From NCBI GenBank assembly GCA_032622095.1, contig CP136063.1, positions 273,659,426-273,723,425 of the forward strand: a stretch of DNA of 64,000 nt, in the 5' to 3' direction. The translations under genes and the position numbers were made by a program. This stretch comes from Siphonodentalium dalli. Taxonomy: Eukaryota > Mollusca > Scaphopoda > Gadilida > Siphonodentaliidae. The notes under the pieces are model-generated. The model was not told the DNA's origin. It did not search any database and saw nothing but the letters and a program-made list of their open reading frames with translations. This document shows, piece after piece, positions 41,790 through 55,870 of this stretch; positions within the stretch are counted from its first letter, which is position 1, and every line of letters starts with the position of its first letter.

Positions 41790-44700
41790 AACAATGAACG
41801 CTCTTTATTGGTAACATACCAGGAGTAAGACTAACAATGGACGTTCTTTGTTGGTTACATTCCAGGGATAAGACTAGCAATGAACGCTCTTTATTTGTAA
41901 CATACCATGAATAAGACTAACAATGGACGTTCTTTGTTGGTTACATACCAGGAATAAGACTAGCAATGAACGCTCTTTATTTGTAACATATCAGGAGTAA
42001 GACTAACAATGAACGCTCTTTATTTGTAACTTACCAAGAGTAAGACTAACAATGGACGTTATTTGTTGTTTACATACCAGGGATAAGACTAGCAATGAAC
42101 GCTCTTTATTTGTAACATGCAATGAATAAGACTAACAATTGACGTTCTTTGTTGGTTACATACCAGAAATAAGACTAGCAATGAACGCTCTTTATTTTTA
42201 ACATACCATGAATAAGACTAACAATGGACGTTCTTTGTTGGTTACATACCAGGATTAAGACTAGCAATGAACGCTCTTTATTTGTAACATACAATGAGTA
42301 AGACTAACTATGAACGCGCTTTATTTGTAACATACCAGGAATAAACCAACAATGGACGTTCTTTGTTGGTTACATACCAGGAATAGATTAACAGTGAACG
42401 CTCTTTATTTGTAACATACCATGAATAAGACTAACAATGGACGTTCTTTGTTGGTTACATACCAGGAGTAAGACTATCAATGAGCGTTCTTTATTTGTAA
42501 CATACAAGGAATAGACTAACAATGAACGCTCTTTATTAGTAACATACCAGGAATAAGACTAACAATGAGCGTTCGCTATTTGTAACATACCAGGAATAAG
42601 ACTAACAATGAGCGTTCTTTATTTGTAACATACCATGACTAAGACTGACAATGCACGGTATTTATTGGTAACATACAATGAGTAGACTTACAATGAACGC
42701 TCTTTATGTGTAACATACCAGGAATAAGACTAACAATGAACGATCTTTATTTGTAACATACCATGAATATACTAACAAGGAACGCTCTTTATTTCTAACA
42801 TACCATGACTAATACTAACAATGAACGGTCTTATTTTTAACATACAATGAGTAAGACTAACATTGAACGCTCTGTATTTGTAACATACCAGGCATAAGAC
42901 TAACAATGAACGATCTTTATTTGTAACATACCATGAATATACTAACAATGAACGCTTTTTATGTGTATCATACCAGGAATAAGACTAACAATGAACGCTC
43001 TTTATTTGTAACATACCATGAACAAGAATAACAATGGACGGTCTTTATTTGTAACATACCACGAATAGACTAACAATGAACGCTCTTCAATTGTAACATA
43101 CCAGGAATAGACTAACAATGAACGCTCTTTATTTGTAACATACCAGGAATAGACTAACAATGAACGCTATTTATTTGTAACATACCAGGGATAGACCAAC
43201 AATTAACGCTCTTTATTTGTAATATACCATGAATAGACTAACAATGAACGTTCTTTATTTGTAACATACCATGAATAAACTAACAATGAACGTTCTTTAT
43301 TTGTAACATACCAGGAATAAGACAAACAATGAACGCTCTTTATTTGTAACATACCAGGAATAGTCTTACAATGAACGCTCTTTATTTGTAACATAACATG
43401 AATAGACTAGCAATGAACGCTCTTTATTCGTAACATACCAGGAATATAATAACAATGAATGCTCTTTATTTGTAACATACCAGGAATAGACTAACAATGA
43501 ACGCCCTTTATTTGGAACATACCATGAATAGACTAAAAATGAACGTTCTTTATTTGTAACATACCAGGAATAGAGTAACATTGAACGCTCTTAATTTGTA
43601 ACATACCAGGAATAGACTAACAATGAACGTTCTTTATTTGTAACATACCAGGAATAGACTAACAATGAGCGTTCTTTATTTGTAGCATATTAGGAGTAAG
43701 ACTAACAATGAACGCTCTTTATTTGTAACATACCATGAATAAGAATAACAATGGTCGGTCTTTATTTGTAACATAACACGAATAGACTAACAATGAACGC
43801 TCTTTAATTGTAACATACCAGGAATAGACTAACAATGAACGCTCTTTATTTGTAACATACCAGGAATAGACTAACAATGAACGCTCTTTATTTGTAACAT
43901 ACCAGGGATAGACTAACAATTTACGCTCTTTATTTGTAATATACCATGAATAGACTAACAATGAATGTTCTTTATTTGTAACAAATCAGGAATAGACTAA
44001 CTATGAGCGTTCTTTATTTGTAACATACCAGGAGTAAGACTAGCAATGAACACTCTTTATTTGTAACATACCAGGAGTAAGACTAACAATGAGCGTTCTT
44101 TATATGTAACATAACAGTAATATACTATCGATCAACGCTCTTTATATGTAACATACCAGGAGTAAGGCTAACAATGAGCGTTCTTTATTTTTAACATACC
44201 AGGAATAAGATTAACAATGAGCGATCTTTATTTGTAACATACCATGAATTTTCTAACAAGGAACGCTCTTTATTGGTAATATACAATGAGTAGAGTAACA
44301 ATGAACGCTCTTTATGTGTAATAAACCAGGAATAAGACTAACAATGCACGATCATTATTTGTAACATACCATGAATATACTAACAATGAGCGTTCTTTAT
44401 TGGTAACATACCAGGAGTAAGACTAACAATGAACGCTCTTTATTTAAAACATATCAGGAATAGACTAACAATGAGCGTTCTTTATTTGTAACATACAAGG
44501 AGTAAGACTAACAATGAACGCTCTTTATTTGTAACAAACCAGGAATAGACTATATAACAATGAGCGTTATTTATTTGTAACAAACCAGGAATAGACTAAC
44601 AATGAACGCTCTTTATTTTTAACATACAATGTGTAAGACTAACAATGAACGCTCTTTATTTGTAACATACCAGGAATAAGACTAACAATGAACGATCTTT

Positions 44701-45817
44701 ATTTGTAACATGCCATGAATATACTAACAAGGAACGCTCTTTATTTGTAACATACAATGATCAAGACTAACAATGAACGGTCTTTATTGGTAACGAACAA
44801 TACATAGACTAACAATGAACGCTCTTTATGTGTAACATACCAGGAATAAGACTACCAATGGACGTTCTTTGTTGGTTACATACCAGGAATAGACTAACAA
44901 TAAACGCTCTTTGTTTGTAACATACCAGGAATAGACTAACAATGAACGCTCTTTATTTGTAACATACCAGGAATAAGACTAACAATGAATGATCTTTATT
45001 GGTAACATACCAGGAATAGACTAACAATGAACGCTCATTATTGGTTATTTACCAGGAGGTGACTAACAGAGAACGCTCTTTATTTGTAACATACCATGAA
45101 TAAGACTAACAATGGACGTTCTTTGTTGGTTACATACCAGGAATAGACAAACAATGAACGCTCTTTATTTGTAACATACCAGGAATAAGACTAACAATGA
45201 GCGTTCTTTATTTGTAACATACCAGGAATAGACTAACAATGAACGCTCTTTATTTGTAACATACCAGGAATAGACTAACAATGGGCATTCTATATTGGTA
45301 ACATACCAGGAGTAAGACTAACAATGAACGCTCTTTATTTATAACATACCAGGAATAGACTAACAATGAGCGTTCTTCATTTGTAACATACCAGGAGTAA
45401 GACTAACAATGAACGCTCTTTATTTTTAACATACCAGGAATAGACTATATAGCAATGAGCGTTCTTTATTTGTAACATACTAGGAATAGACTAACAATGA
45501 ACGCTCTTTATTTGTAACATACCAGGAATAGACTAACAATGAACGTTCTTTATTTGTAACATACCTGGAATTAGACTAACAATGGACGTTCTTTATTTGT
45601 AACATACCAGGAATATACTAGCAATGAACGCTCTTTATTTGTAACATACCAGGAATAGACTAACAATGGACGTTCTTTATTTGTAACATACCAGGAATAG
45701 ACTAACAATGGACGTTCTTTATGTGTAACATACCAGGAATAGACTAACAATGAGCGTTCTTTATTTGTAACATACCAGGAATAAGACCAACAATGGACGT
45801 TCTTTATTTGTAACATA

Positions 45818-46297
45818 TCAGGAATAGACTATCAATGGACACTCTTTATTTGTAACGTACCAGGAATATACTAGCAATGAACGCTCTTTGTATGTAACAT
45901 ACCATGAATAGACTAGCAATGAACGCTTTTTATTTGTTACATACAAGTAATAGACTAAAAATGAGCGTTCGTTATTTGTAACATACCATGAATAGACTAA
46001 CAATGAACGCTCTTTATTTGTAACATACCAGGAATAGACTAGCAATGAACGCTCTTTATGTGTAACATACCAGGAATATACTAACAATGATCGTTCTTTA
46101 TTTGTAACATACCATGAATATACTAGCAATGAGCGTTCTTTATTTGTAACATACCAGGAATAGACTAACAATGAACGCTCTTTATTTGTAACATACCAGG
46201 AATAGACTAACAATGAGCGTTCTTTATTTGTAACATACCAGGAATAGAGTAACAATGAACGCTCTTTATTTGTAACATACCAGGAATAGACTAACAA
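45818..46297. repeat. Uninterrupted 42-mer run in E block
   Basis: Eleven or so consecutive 42-bp monomers without a 43-bp unit. The minus strand stays open for 159 codons as repeats of YSWYVTNKERSLLV. Related runs at 30-575, 14,537-15,082 and 39,113-39,658 give 181 codons. I treat the open frame as a consequence of 42 = 3 x 14: the other five frames have a stop in every consensus monomer, and no upstream gene signals exist. Confidence 0.75.
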
Positions 46298-46504
46298 TGA
46301 GCATTATGTGTTGGTTACAAACCACGAATAAGACGAGCAATGAACGCACTTTATTTGTAACATACCAGGAATAGATTAGCAATGCACGCTCTTTATTTGT
46401 AACATACCAGGAATAGACTAACAATGAACGCTCTGTATTTGTAACATACCAGTAATAGATAAACAATAAACGCTCTTTATTTGTAACATACCAGGAATAA
46501 GACT

Positions 46505-46568
46505 AACAATGAACGCTCATTATTGGTATGTGAATGATCTTTATTTGTAACATACCATGAATAAGACT
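46505..46568. repeat. 64-bp fusion monomer (L2), GAATGATC type
   Basis: Same junction as the other L2 copies. The following B monomer reads TTTGTTGGTTAC, where copies at 0.8, 15.3 and 39.9 kb have TTTGTTGATTAC. Confidence 0.87.
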
Positions 46569-49318
46569 AACAATGGACGTACTTTGTTGGTTACATACCA
46601 GGAATAAGACAGGCAATGAACGCTCTTTATTTGTAACATACCATGAATAAGACTAGCAATGGACGTTCTTTGTTGGTTAAATACCAGGAATAAGACTAGC
46701 AATGAACGCTCTTTATTTGTAACATACCAGGAGTAAGACTAACAATGAACGCTCTTTATTGGTAACATACCAGGAGTAAGACTAACAATGGACGTTCTTT
46801 GTTGGTTACATACCAGGGATAAGATTAGCAATGAACGCTCTTTATTTGTAACATGCAATGAATAAGACTAACAATTGACGTTCTTTGTTGGTTACATACC
46901 AGAAATAAGACTAGCAATGAACGCTCTTTATTTTTAACATACCATGAATAAGACTAACAATGGACGTTCTGTGTTGGTTACATACCAGGATAAAGACTAG
47001 CAATGAACGCTCTTTATTTGTAACATACAATGAGTAAGACTAACTATGAACGCGCTTTATTTGTAACATACCAGGAATAAACCAACAATGGACGTTCTTT
47101 GTTGGTTACATACCAGGAATAGATTAACAGTGAACGCTCTTTATTTGTAACATACCATGAATAAGACTAACAATGGACGTTCTTTGTTGGTTACATACCA
47201 GGAGTAAGACTATCAATGAGCGTTCTTTATTTGTAACATACAAGGAATAGACTAACAATGAACGCTCTTTATTAGTAACATACCAGGAATAAGACTAACA
47301 ATGAGCGTTCGCTATTTGTAACATACCAGGAATAAGACTAACAATGAGCGTTCTTTATTTGTAACATACCATGACTAAGACTGACAATGAACGGTATTTA
47401 TTGGTAACATACAATGAGTAGACTTACAATGAACGCTCTTTATGTGTAACATACCAGGAATAAGACTAACAATGAACGATCTTTATTTGTAACATACCAT
47501 GAATATACTAACAAGGAACGCTCTTTATTTCTAACATACCATGACTAATACTAACAATGAACGGTCTTATTTTTAACATACAATGAGTAAGACTAACATT
47601 GAACGCTCTGTATTTGTAACATACCAGGCATAAGACTAACAATGAACGATCTTTATTTGTAACATACCATGAATATACTAACAATGAACGCTTTTTATGT
47701 GTATCATACCAGGAATAAGACTAACAATGAACGCTCTTTATTTGTAACATACCATGAACAAGAATAACAATGGACGGTCTTTATTTGTAACATACCACGA
47801 ATAGACTAACAATGAACGCTCTTCAATTGTAACATACCTGGAATAGACTAACAATGAACGCTCTGTATTTGTAACATACCAGGAATAGACTAACAATGAA
47901 CGCTCTTTATTTGTAACATACCCGGGATAGACCAACAATTAACGCTCTTTATTTGTAATATACCATGAATAGACTAACAATGAACGTTCTTTATTTGTAA
48001 CATACCATGAATAAACTAACAATGAACGCTCTTTATTTGTAACATACCAGGAATAGTCTTACAATGAACGCTCTTTATTTGTAACATAACATGAATAGAC
48101 TAGCAATGAACGCTCTTTATTAGTAACATACCAGGAATATAATAACAATGAATGCTCTTTATTTGTAACATACCAGGAATAGACTAACAATGAACGCTCT
48201 TTATTTGGAACATACCATGAATAGACTAAAAATGAACGTTCTTTATTTGTAACATACCAGGAATAGAGTAACAATGAACGCTCTTTATTTGTAACATACC
48301 AGGAATAGACTAACAATGAACGCTCTTTATTTGTAACTTACCAGGAATAGACTAACAATGAACGTTCTTTATTTGTAACATACCAGGAATAGACTAACAA
48401 TGAGCGTTCTTTATTTGTAGCATATTAGGAGTAAGACTAACAATGAAAGTTCTTTATTTTTAACATACAATGAGTAAGACTAACAATGAACGCTCTATAT
48501 TTGTAACATACCAGGCATAAGACTAACAATGAACGATCTTTATTTGTAACATACCATGAATATATTAACAATGAACGCTTTTTATGTGTATCATACCAGG
48601 AATAAGACTAACAATGAACGCTCTTTATTTGTAACATACCATGAATAAGAATAACAATGGACGGTCTTTATTTGTAACATACCACGAATAGACTAGCAAT
48701 GAACGCTCTTTAATTGTAACATACCAGGAATAGACTAACAATGAACGCTCTTTATTTGTAACATACCAGGAATAGACTAACAATGAACGCTCTTTATTTG
48801 TAACATACCAGGGATAGACTAACAATTTACGCTCTTTATTTGTAATATACCATGAATAGACTAACAATGAACGTTCTTTATTTGTAACAAACCAGGAATA
48901 GACTAACTATGAGCGTTCTTTATTTGTAACATACCAGGAGTAAGACTAGCAATGAACACTCTTTATTTGTAACATACCAGGAGTAAGACTAACAATGAGC
49001 GATCTTTATATGTAACATACCAGTAATATACTATCTATCAACGCTCTTTATATGTAACATACCAGGAGTAAGGCTAACAATGAGCGTTCTTTATTTTTAA
49101 CATACCAGGAATAAGATTAACAATGAGCGATCTTTATTTGTAACATACCATGAATTTTCTAACAAGGAACGCTCTTTATTGGTAATATACAATGAGTAGA
49201 GTAACAATGAACGCTCTTTATGTGTAATAAACCAGGAATAAGACTAACAATGCACGATCATTATTTGTAACATACCATGAATATACTAACAAGGAACGCT
49301 CTTTATTTGTAACATACC
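46569..49318. repeat. HOR turn 16: D-P-Q-R with shortened D
   Basis: D 46,569-47,296, P 47,297-47,722, Q 47,723-48,990, truncated R 48,991-49,318. Near 46,850 the GGGATAAGATTAGC monomer passes directly to the ATGCAATG monomer, dropping several monomers found in turn 14; the same join is near 49,530. The R marker has the TACTATCTAT form (49,029). Q contains CCCGGGATAG near 47,922 and lacks one monomer near 48,020. Confidence 0.8.
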
Positions 49319-50471
49319 ATGAATAAGACTAGCAATGGACGTTCTTTGTTGGTTAAATACCAGGAATAAGACTAGCAATGAACGCTCTTTATTTGTAACA
49401 TACCAGGAGTAAGACTAACAATGAACGCTCTTTATTGGTAACATACCAGGAGTAAGACTAACAATGGACGTTCTTTGTTGGTTACATACCAGGGATAAGA
49501 TTAGCAATGAACGCTCTTTATTTGTAACATGCAATGAATAAGACTAACAATTGACGTTCTTTGTTGGTTACATACCAGAAATAAGACTAGCAATGAACGC
49601 TCTTTATTTTTAACATACCATGAATAAGACTAACAATGGACGTTCTGTGTTGGTTACATACCAGGATTAAGACTAGCAATGAACGCTCTTTATTTGTAAC
49701 ATACAATGAGTAAGACTAACTATGAACGCGCTTTATTTGTAACATACCAGGAATAAACCAACAATGGACGTTCTTTGTTGGTTACATACCAGGAATAGAT
49801 TAACAGTGAACGCTCTTTATTTGTAACATACCATGAATAAGACTAACAATGGACGTTCTTTGTTGGTTACATACCAGGAGTAAGACTATCAATGAGCGTT
49901 CTTTATTTGTAACATACAAGGAATAGACTAACAATGAACGCTCTTTATTAGTAACATACCAGGAATAAGACTAACAATGAGCGTTCGCTATTTGTAACAT
50001 ACCAGGAATAAGACTAACAATGAGCGTTCTTTATTTGTAACATACCATGACTAAGACTGACAATGAACGGTATTTATTGGTAACATACAATGAGTAGACT
50101 TACAATGAACGCTCTTTATGTGTAACATACCAGGAATAAGACTAACAATGAACGATCTTTATTTGTAACATACCATGAATATACTAACAAGGAACGCTCT
50201 TTATTTCTAACATACCATGACTAATACTAACAAAGAACGGTCTTATTTTTAACATACAATGAGTAAGACTAACATTGAACGCTCTGTATTTGTAACATAC
50301 CAGGCATAAGACTAACAATGAACGATCTTTATTTGTAACATACCATGAATATACTAACAATGAACGCTCTTTATGTGTAATAAACCAGGAATAAGACTAA
50401 CAATGCACGATCATTATTTGTAACATACCATGAATATACTAACAAGGAACGCTCTTTATTTGTAACATACC
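49209..50471. repeat. Extra D-P segment bounded by a direct repeat
   Basis: GAACGCTC-TTTATGTGTAATAAACC and the next two monomers occur at 49,209-49,318 and again from 50,362, 1,153 bp later. Between them lie a D block (49,319-49,972) and a P block (49,973-50,361). In the related turn at 59.1 kb the same R sequence is continuous. The segment is thus either an insertion by unequal exchange here or a deletion product there; the repeated R monomers at its edges favour an exchange product here. Confidence 0.8.
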
Positions 50472-52416
50472 AGGAATAGACTAACAATGAGCGTTCTTTA
50501 TTGGTAACATACCAGGAGTAAGACTAACAATGAACGCTCTTTATTTAAAACATATCAGGAATAGACTAACAATGAGCGTTCTTTATTTGTAACATACAAG
50601 GAGTAAGACTAACAATGAACGCTCTTTATTTGTAACAGACCAGGAATAGACTATATAACAATGAGCGTTATTTATTTGTAACAAACCAGGAATAGACTAA
50701 CAATGAACGCTCTTTATTTTTAACATACAATGTGTAAGACTAACAATGAACGCTCTTTATTTGTAACATACCAGGAATAAGACTAACAATGAACGATCTT
50801 TATTTGTAACATGCCATGAATATACTAACAAGGAACGCTCTTTATTTGTAACATACAATGATCAAGACTAACAATGAACGGTCTTTATTGGTAACAAACA
50901 ATACATAGACTAACAATGAACGCTCTTTATGTGTAACATACCAGGAATAAGACTACCAATGGACGTTCTTTGTTGGTTACATACCAGGAATAGACTAACA
51001 ATAAACGCTCTTTGTTTGTAACATACCAGGAATAGACTAACAATGAACGCTCATTATTGGTTATTTACCATGAGGTGACTAACAGAGAACGCTTTTTATT
51101 TGTAACATACCATGAATAAGACTAACAATGGACGTTCTTTGTTGGTTACATACCAGGAATAGACTAACAATGAACGCTCTTTATTTGTAACATACCAGGA
51201 ATAAGACTAACAATGAGCGTTCTTTATTTGTAACATACCAGGAATAGACTAACAATGAACGCTCTTTATTTGTAACATACCAGGAATAGACTAACAATGG
51301 GCATTCTATATTGGTAACATACCAGGAGTAAGACTAACAATGAACGCTCTTTATTTATAACATACCAGGAATAGACTAACAATGAGCGATCTTCATTTGT
51401 AACATACCAGGAGTAAGACTAACAATGAACGCTCTTTATTTTTAACATACCAGGAATAGACTATATAGCAATGAGCGTTCTTTATTTGTAACATACTAGG
51501 AATAGACTAACAATGAACGCTCTTTATTTGTAACATACCAGGAATAGACTAACAATGAACGTTCTTTATTTGTAACATACCTGGAATAAGACTAACAATG
51601 GACGTTCTTTATTTGTAACATACCAGGAATAGACTAACAATGAGCGTTCTTTATTTGTAACATACCAGGAATAAGACTAGCAATGAAAGTTCTGTATTTG
51701 TAACATACCAGGAATAGACTAGCAATGAACGCTCTTTATTTGTAACATACCAGGAATAGACTAACAATGGACGTTCTTTATTTGTAACATACCAGGAATA
51801 GACTAACAATGGACGTTCTTTATGTGTAACATACCAGGAATAGACTAACAATGAGCGTTCTTTATTTGTAACATACCAGGAATAAGACCAACAATGGACG
51901 TTCTTTATTTGTAACATATCAGGAATAGACTATCAATGGACACTCTTTATTTGTAACGTACCAGGAATATACTAGCAATGAACGCTCTTTGTTTGTAACA
52001 TACCATGAATAGACTAGCAATGAACGCTTTTGATTTGTTACATACAAGTAATAGACTAAAAATGAGCGTTCGTTATTTGTAACATACCATGAATAGACTA
52101 ACAATGAACGCTCTTTATTTGTAACATACCAGGAATAGACTAGCAATGAACGCTCTTTATGTGTAACATACCAGGAATATACTAACAATGATCGTTCTTT
52201 ATTTGTAACATACCATGAATATACTAGCAATGAGCGTTCTTTATTTGTAACATACCAGGAATAGACTAACAATGAACGCTCTTTATTTGTAGCATACCAG
52301 GAATAGATAAACAATTAACGCTCTTTATTTGTAACATACCAGGAATAAGACTAACAATGAACGCTCATTATTGGTATGTGAATTATCTTTATTTGTAACA
52401 TACCATGAATAAGACT
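49319..52416. repeat. HOR turn 17: D-P-R(tail)-E
   Basis: D 49,319-49,972, P 49,973-50,361, R tail 50,362-50,698 (ACTATATAAC near 50,650, preceded by AACAGACC), E 50,699-52,352, fusion monomer 52,353-52,416. E lacks an 85-bp monomer pair near 51,030 that its partner at 59.8 kb has. It skips the GAGCATTCTG end section, joining near 52,295 to GGAATAGATAAAC. Confidence 0.8.
52353..52416. repeat. 64-bp fusion monomer (L2), GAATTATC type
   Basis: Same junction with G-to-T, giving GAATTATC. This form precedes every S2-subfamily D block (also at 55,807 and 61,552). Confidence 0.87.
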
Positions 52417-53888
52417 AACAATGGACGTATGTTGTTGGTTACATACCAGGAATAAGACAGGCAATGAACGCTCTTTATTTGTAACATACCATGAATAAGA
52501 CTAGCAATGGACGTTCTTTGTTGGTTACATACCAGGAATAAGACTAACAATGAACGCTCTTTATTTGTAACATACCAGGAGTAAGACTAACAATGAACGC
52601 TCTTTATTGGTAACATACCAGGAGTAAGACTAACAATGGACGTTCTTTGTTGGTTACATACCAGGGATAAGACTAGCAATGAACGCTCTTTATTTGTAAC
52701 ATACCATGAATAAGACTAACAATGGACGTTCTTTGTTGGTTACATACCAGGAATAAGACTAGCAATGAACGCTCTTTATTTGTAACATATCAGGAGTAAG
52801 ACTAACAATGAACGCTCTTTATTTGTAACTTACCAAGAGTAAGACTAACAATGGACGTTATTTGTTGGTTACATACCAGGGATAAGACTAGCAATGAACG
52901 CTCTTTATTTGTAACATACAATGAATAAGACTAACAATTGACGTTCTTTGTTGGTTACATACCAGAAATAAGACTAGCAATGAAAGCTCTTTATTTTTAA
53001 CATACCATGAATAAGACTAACAATGGACGTTCTTTGTTGGTTACATACCAGGATTAAGTCTAGCAATGGACGCTCTTTATTTGTAACATACCATGAGTAA
53101 GACTAACTATGAACGCGCTTTATTTGTAACATACCAGGAATATACCAACAATGGACGTTCTTTGTTGGTTACATACCAGGAATAGACTAACAATGAGCGT
53201 TCTTTATTTGTAACATACCATGACTAATACTAACAATGAACGGTCTTATTTTTAACATACAATGAGTAAGACTAACATTGAACGCTCGGTATTTGTAACA
53301 TACCAGGCATAAGACTAACAATGAACGATCTTTATTTGTAACATACCATGAATATACTAACAATGAACGCTTTTTATGTGTATCATACCAGGAATAAGAC
53401 TAACAATGAACGCTCTTTATTTGTAACATACCATGAACAAGAATAACAATGGACGGTCTTTATTTGTAACATACCACGAATAGACTAACAATGAACGCTC
53501 TTCAATTGTAACATACCAGGAATAGACTAACAATGAACGCTCTTTATTTGTAACATACCAGGGATAGACCAACAATTAACGCTCTTTATTTGTAACATAC
53601 CAGGAATAGACTAACAATGAGCATTCTGTGTTGGTTACATACCACGAATAAGACGAGCAATGAACGCACTTTATTTGTAACATACCAGGAATAGATTAGC
53701 AATGCACGCTCTTTATTTGTAACATACCAGGAATAGACTAACAACGAACGCTCTGTATTTGTAACATACCAGTAATAGATAAACAATTAACGCTCTTTAT
53801 TTGTAACATACCAGGAATAAGACTAACAATGAACGCTCATTATTGGTATGTGAATGATCTTTATTTGTAACATACCATGAATAAGACT
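52417..53888. repeat. HOR turn 18: short S2 turn D-P'-Q'-E end
   Basis: D 52,417-53,188 is subfamily S2: GTATGTTGTTGG at its start, GAAAGCTC, AAGTCTAGC and GAATATACC inside. P' 53,189-53,401 is a 213-bp short form of P carrying GCTCGGTATTTG. A Q fragment (53,402 to about 53,580) joins directly to the end of E (GAGCATTCTG), and the turn closes with a GAATGATC fusion monomer at 53,825-53,888. R and its marker are absent. Confidence 0.82.
53825..53888. repeat. 64-bp fusion monomer (L2), GAATGATC type
   Basis: Same junction as the other L2 copies, and followed by an S1-type D block. Confidence 0.87.
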
Positions 53889-55870
53889 AACAATGGACGT
53901 ACTTTGTTGGTTACATACCAGGAATAAGACAGGCAATAAACGCTCTTTATTTGTAACATACCATGAATAAGACTAGCAATGGACGTTCTTTGTTGGTTAA
54001 ATACCAGGAATAAGACTAGCAATGAACGCTCTTTATTTGTAACATACCAGGAGTAAGACTAACAATGAACGCTCTTTATTGGTAACATACCAGGAGTAAG
54101 ACTAACAATGGACGTTCTTTGTTGGTTACATACCAGGGATAAGATTAGCAATGAACGCTCTTTATTTGTAACATACCATGAATAAGACTAACAATGGACG
54201 TTCTTTGTTGGTTACATACCAGGAATAACACTAGCAATGAACGCTCTTTATTTGTAACATATCAGGTGTAAGACTAACAATGAACGCTCTTTATTTGTAA
54301 CTTACCAAGAGTAAGACTAACAATGGACGTTATTTGTTGTTTACATACCAGGTATAAGCCTAGCAATGAACGCTCTTTATTTGTAACATGCAATGAATAA
54401 GACTAACAATTGACGTTCTTTGTTGGTTACATACCAGAAATAAGACTAGCAATGAACGCTCTTTATTTTTAACATACCATGAATAAGACTAACAATGGAC
54501 GTTCTGTGTTGGTTACATACCAGGATTAAGACTAGCAATGAACGCTCTTTATTTGTAACATACAATGAGTAAGACTAACTATGAACGCGCTTTATTTGTA
54601 ACATACCAGGAATAAACCAACAATGGACGTTCTTTGTTGGTTACATACCAGGAATAGATTAACAGTGAACGCTCTTTATTTGTAACATACCATGAATAAG
54701 ACTAACAATGGACGTTCTTTGTTGGTTACATACCAGGAGTAAGACTATCAATGAGCGTTCTTTATTTGTAACATACAAGGAATAGACTAACAATGAACGC
54801 TCTTTATTAGTAACATACCAGGAATAAGACTAACAATGAGCGTTCGCTATTTGTAACATACCAGGAATAAGACTAACAATGAGCGTTCTTTATTTGTAAC
54901 ATACCATGACTAAGACTGACAATGAACGGTATTTATTGGTAACATACAATGAGTAGACTTACAATGAACGCTCTTTATGTGTAACATACCAGGAATAAGA
55001 CTAACAATGAACGATCTTTATTTGTAACATACCATGAATATACTAACAAGGAACGCTCTTTATTTCTAACATACCATGACTAATACTAACAATAAACGGT
55101 CTTATTTTTAACATACAATGAGTAAGACTAACATTGAACGCTCTGTATTTGTAACATACCAGGCATAAGACTAACAATGAACGATCTTTATTTGTAACAT
55201 ACCATGAATATACTAACAATGAACGCTTTTTATGTGTATCATACCAGGAATAAGACTAACAATGAACGCTCTTTATTTGTAACATACCATGAACAAGAAT
55301 AACAATGGACGGTCTTTATTTGTAACATACCACGAATAGACTAACAATGAACGCTCTTCAATTGTAACATACCAGGAATAGACTAACAATGAACGCTCTT
55401 TATTTGTAACATACCAGGAATAGACTAACAATAAACGCTCTTTATTTGTAACATACCCGGGATAGACCAACAATGAACGCTCTTTATTTGTAACATACCA
55501 GGAATAGACTAACAATGAGCGTTCTTTATTTGTAACATACCAGGAATAGACTAACAATGAACGATCTTTATTTGTAACATACCAGGAATAGACTAACAAT
55601 GAGCAGTCTATGTTGGTTACATACCACGAATAAGACTAGCAATGAACGCACTTTATTTGTAACATACCAGGAATAGATTAGCAATGAACGCTCTTTATTT
55701 GTAACATACCAGGTATTGACTAACAATGAACGCTCTGTATTTGTAACATACCAGGAATAGATAAACAATTAACGCTCTTTATTTGTAACATACCAGGAAT
55801 AAGACTAACAATGAACGCTCATTATTGGTATGTGAATTATCTTTATTTGTAACATACCATGAATAAGACT
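53889..55870. repeat. HOR turn 19: S1 turn D-P-Q'-E end
   Basis: D 53,889-54,831 is subfamily S1 (GGTTAAATACC near 53,995), P 54,832-55,257 is full length, Q fragment 55,258 to about 55,560 contains CCCGGGATAG near 55,456. The end of E (about 55,561-55,806) has GAGCAGTC instead of GAGCATTC. The fusion monomer at 55,807-55,870 is the GAATTATC type. No R block. Confidence 0.82.
55807..55870. repeat. 64-bp fusion monomer (L2), GAATTATC type
   Basis: Same junction with GAATTATC, preceding an S2 D block. Confidence 0.87.

Larger units (their letters stand above)
37301..43666. repeat. 6.4-kb module, second copy of 12,725-19,090
   Basis: Constant shift of 24,576 bp over 6.4 kb with scattered single-base differences, for example CATACC at about 39,698 where the other copy has CATGCC, and TTACAGACC near 40,103. 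At 43,667 this copy continues with GAGCGTTC and TTTGTAGCATATTAGG, the ordinary Q order, whereas the 12.7-kb copy jumps back to P. The right breakpoint is therefore most simply a change in the 19.09-kb copy. Confidence 0.87.
41790..46568. repeat. HOR turn 15: D-P-Q-R-E
   Basis: D 41,790-42,560, P 42,561-42,986, Q 42,987-44,084, R 44,085-44,597, E 44,598-46,504, fusion monomer 46,505-46,568. Within Q, near 43,700, the TTAGGAG monomer joins directly to the monomer before CATGAATAAGAATAAC, skipping about 255 bp. R reaches its normal exit (ACTATATAAC near 44,547), and E starts with the CAATGTGTAAG monomer. That entry is shared with 6.36, 50.7 and 59.4 kb and probably original. Two monomers are missing near 45,610. 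Confidence 0.82.
50400..54840. repeat. 4.4-kb segment duplicated at 59,135-63,986
   Basis: Markers match at shifts that grow stepwise with indels: 8,735 (GCACGATCATT), 8,820 after an 85-bp monomer pair missing near 51,030, 9,199 after a 379-bp duplication in the right copy near 61.0-61.5 kb, 9,241 after one extra 42-mer near 62,750, and 9,155 after an 86-bp loss near 63,680. Private variants shared by both copies include AATAACACTAGC (54,224 and 63,465), CAGGTGTAAG (54,263 and 63,504) and CAGGTATAAGCC (54,349 and 63,590). Confidence 0.85.

Noticed and set aside
12725-43666. Assembly artefact as the cause of the long duplications
   Set aside because: Not excluded, but the copies carry private variants and different flanks at both ends, which a simple duplicated contig would not. 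Spanning reads would decide.
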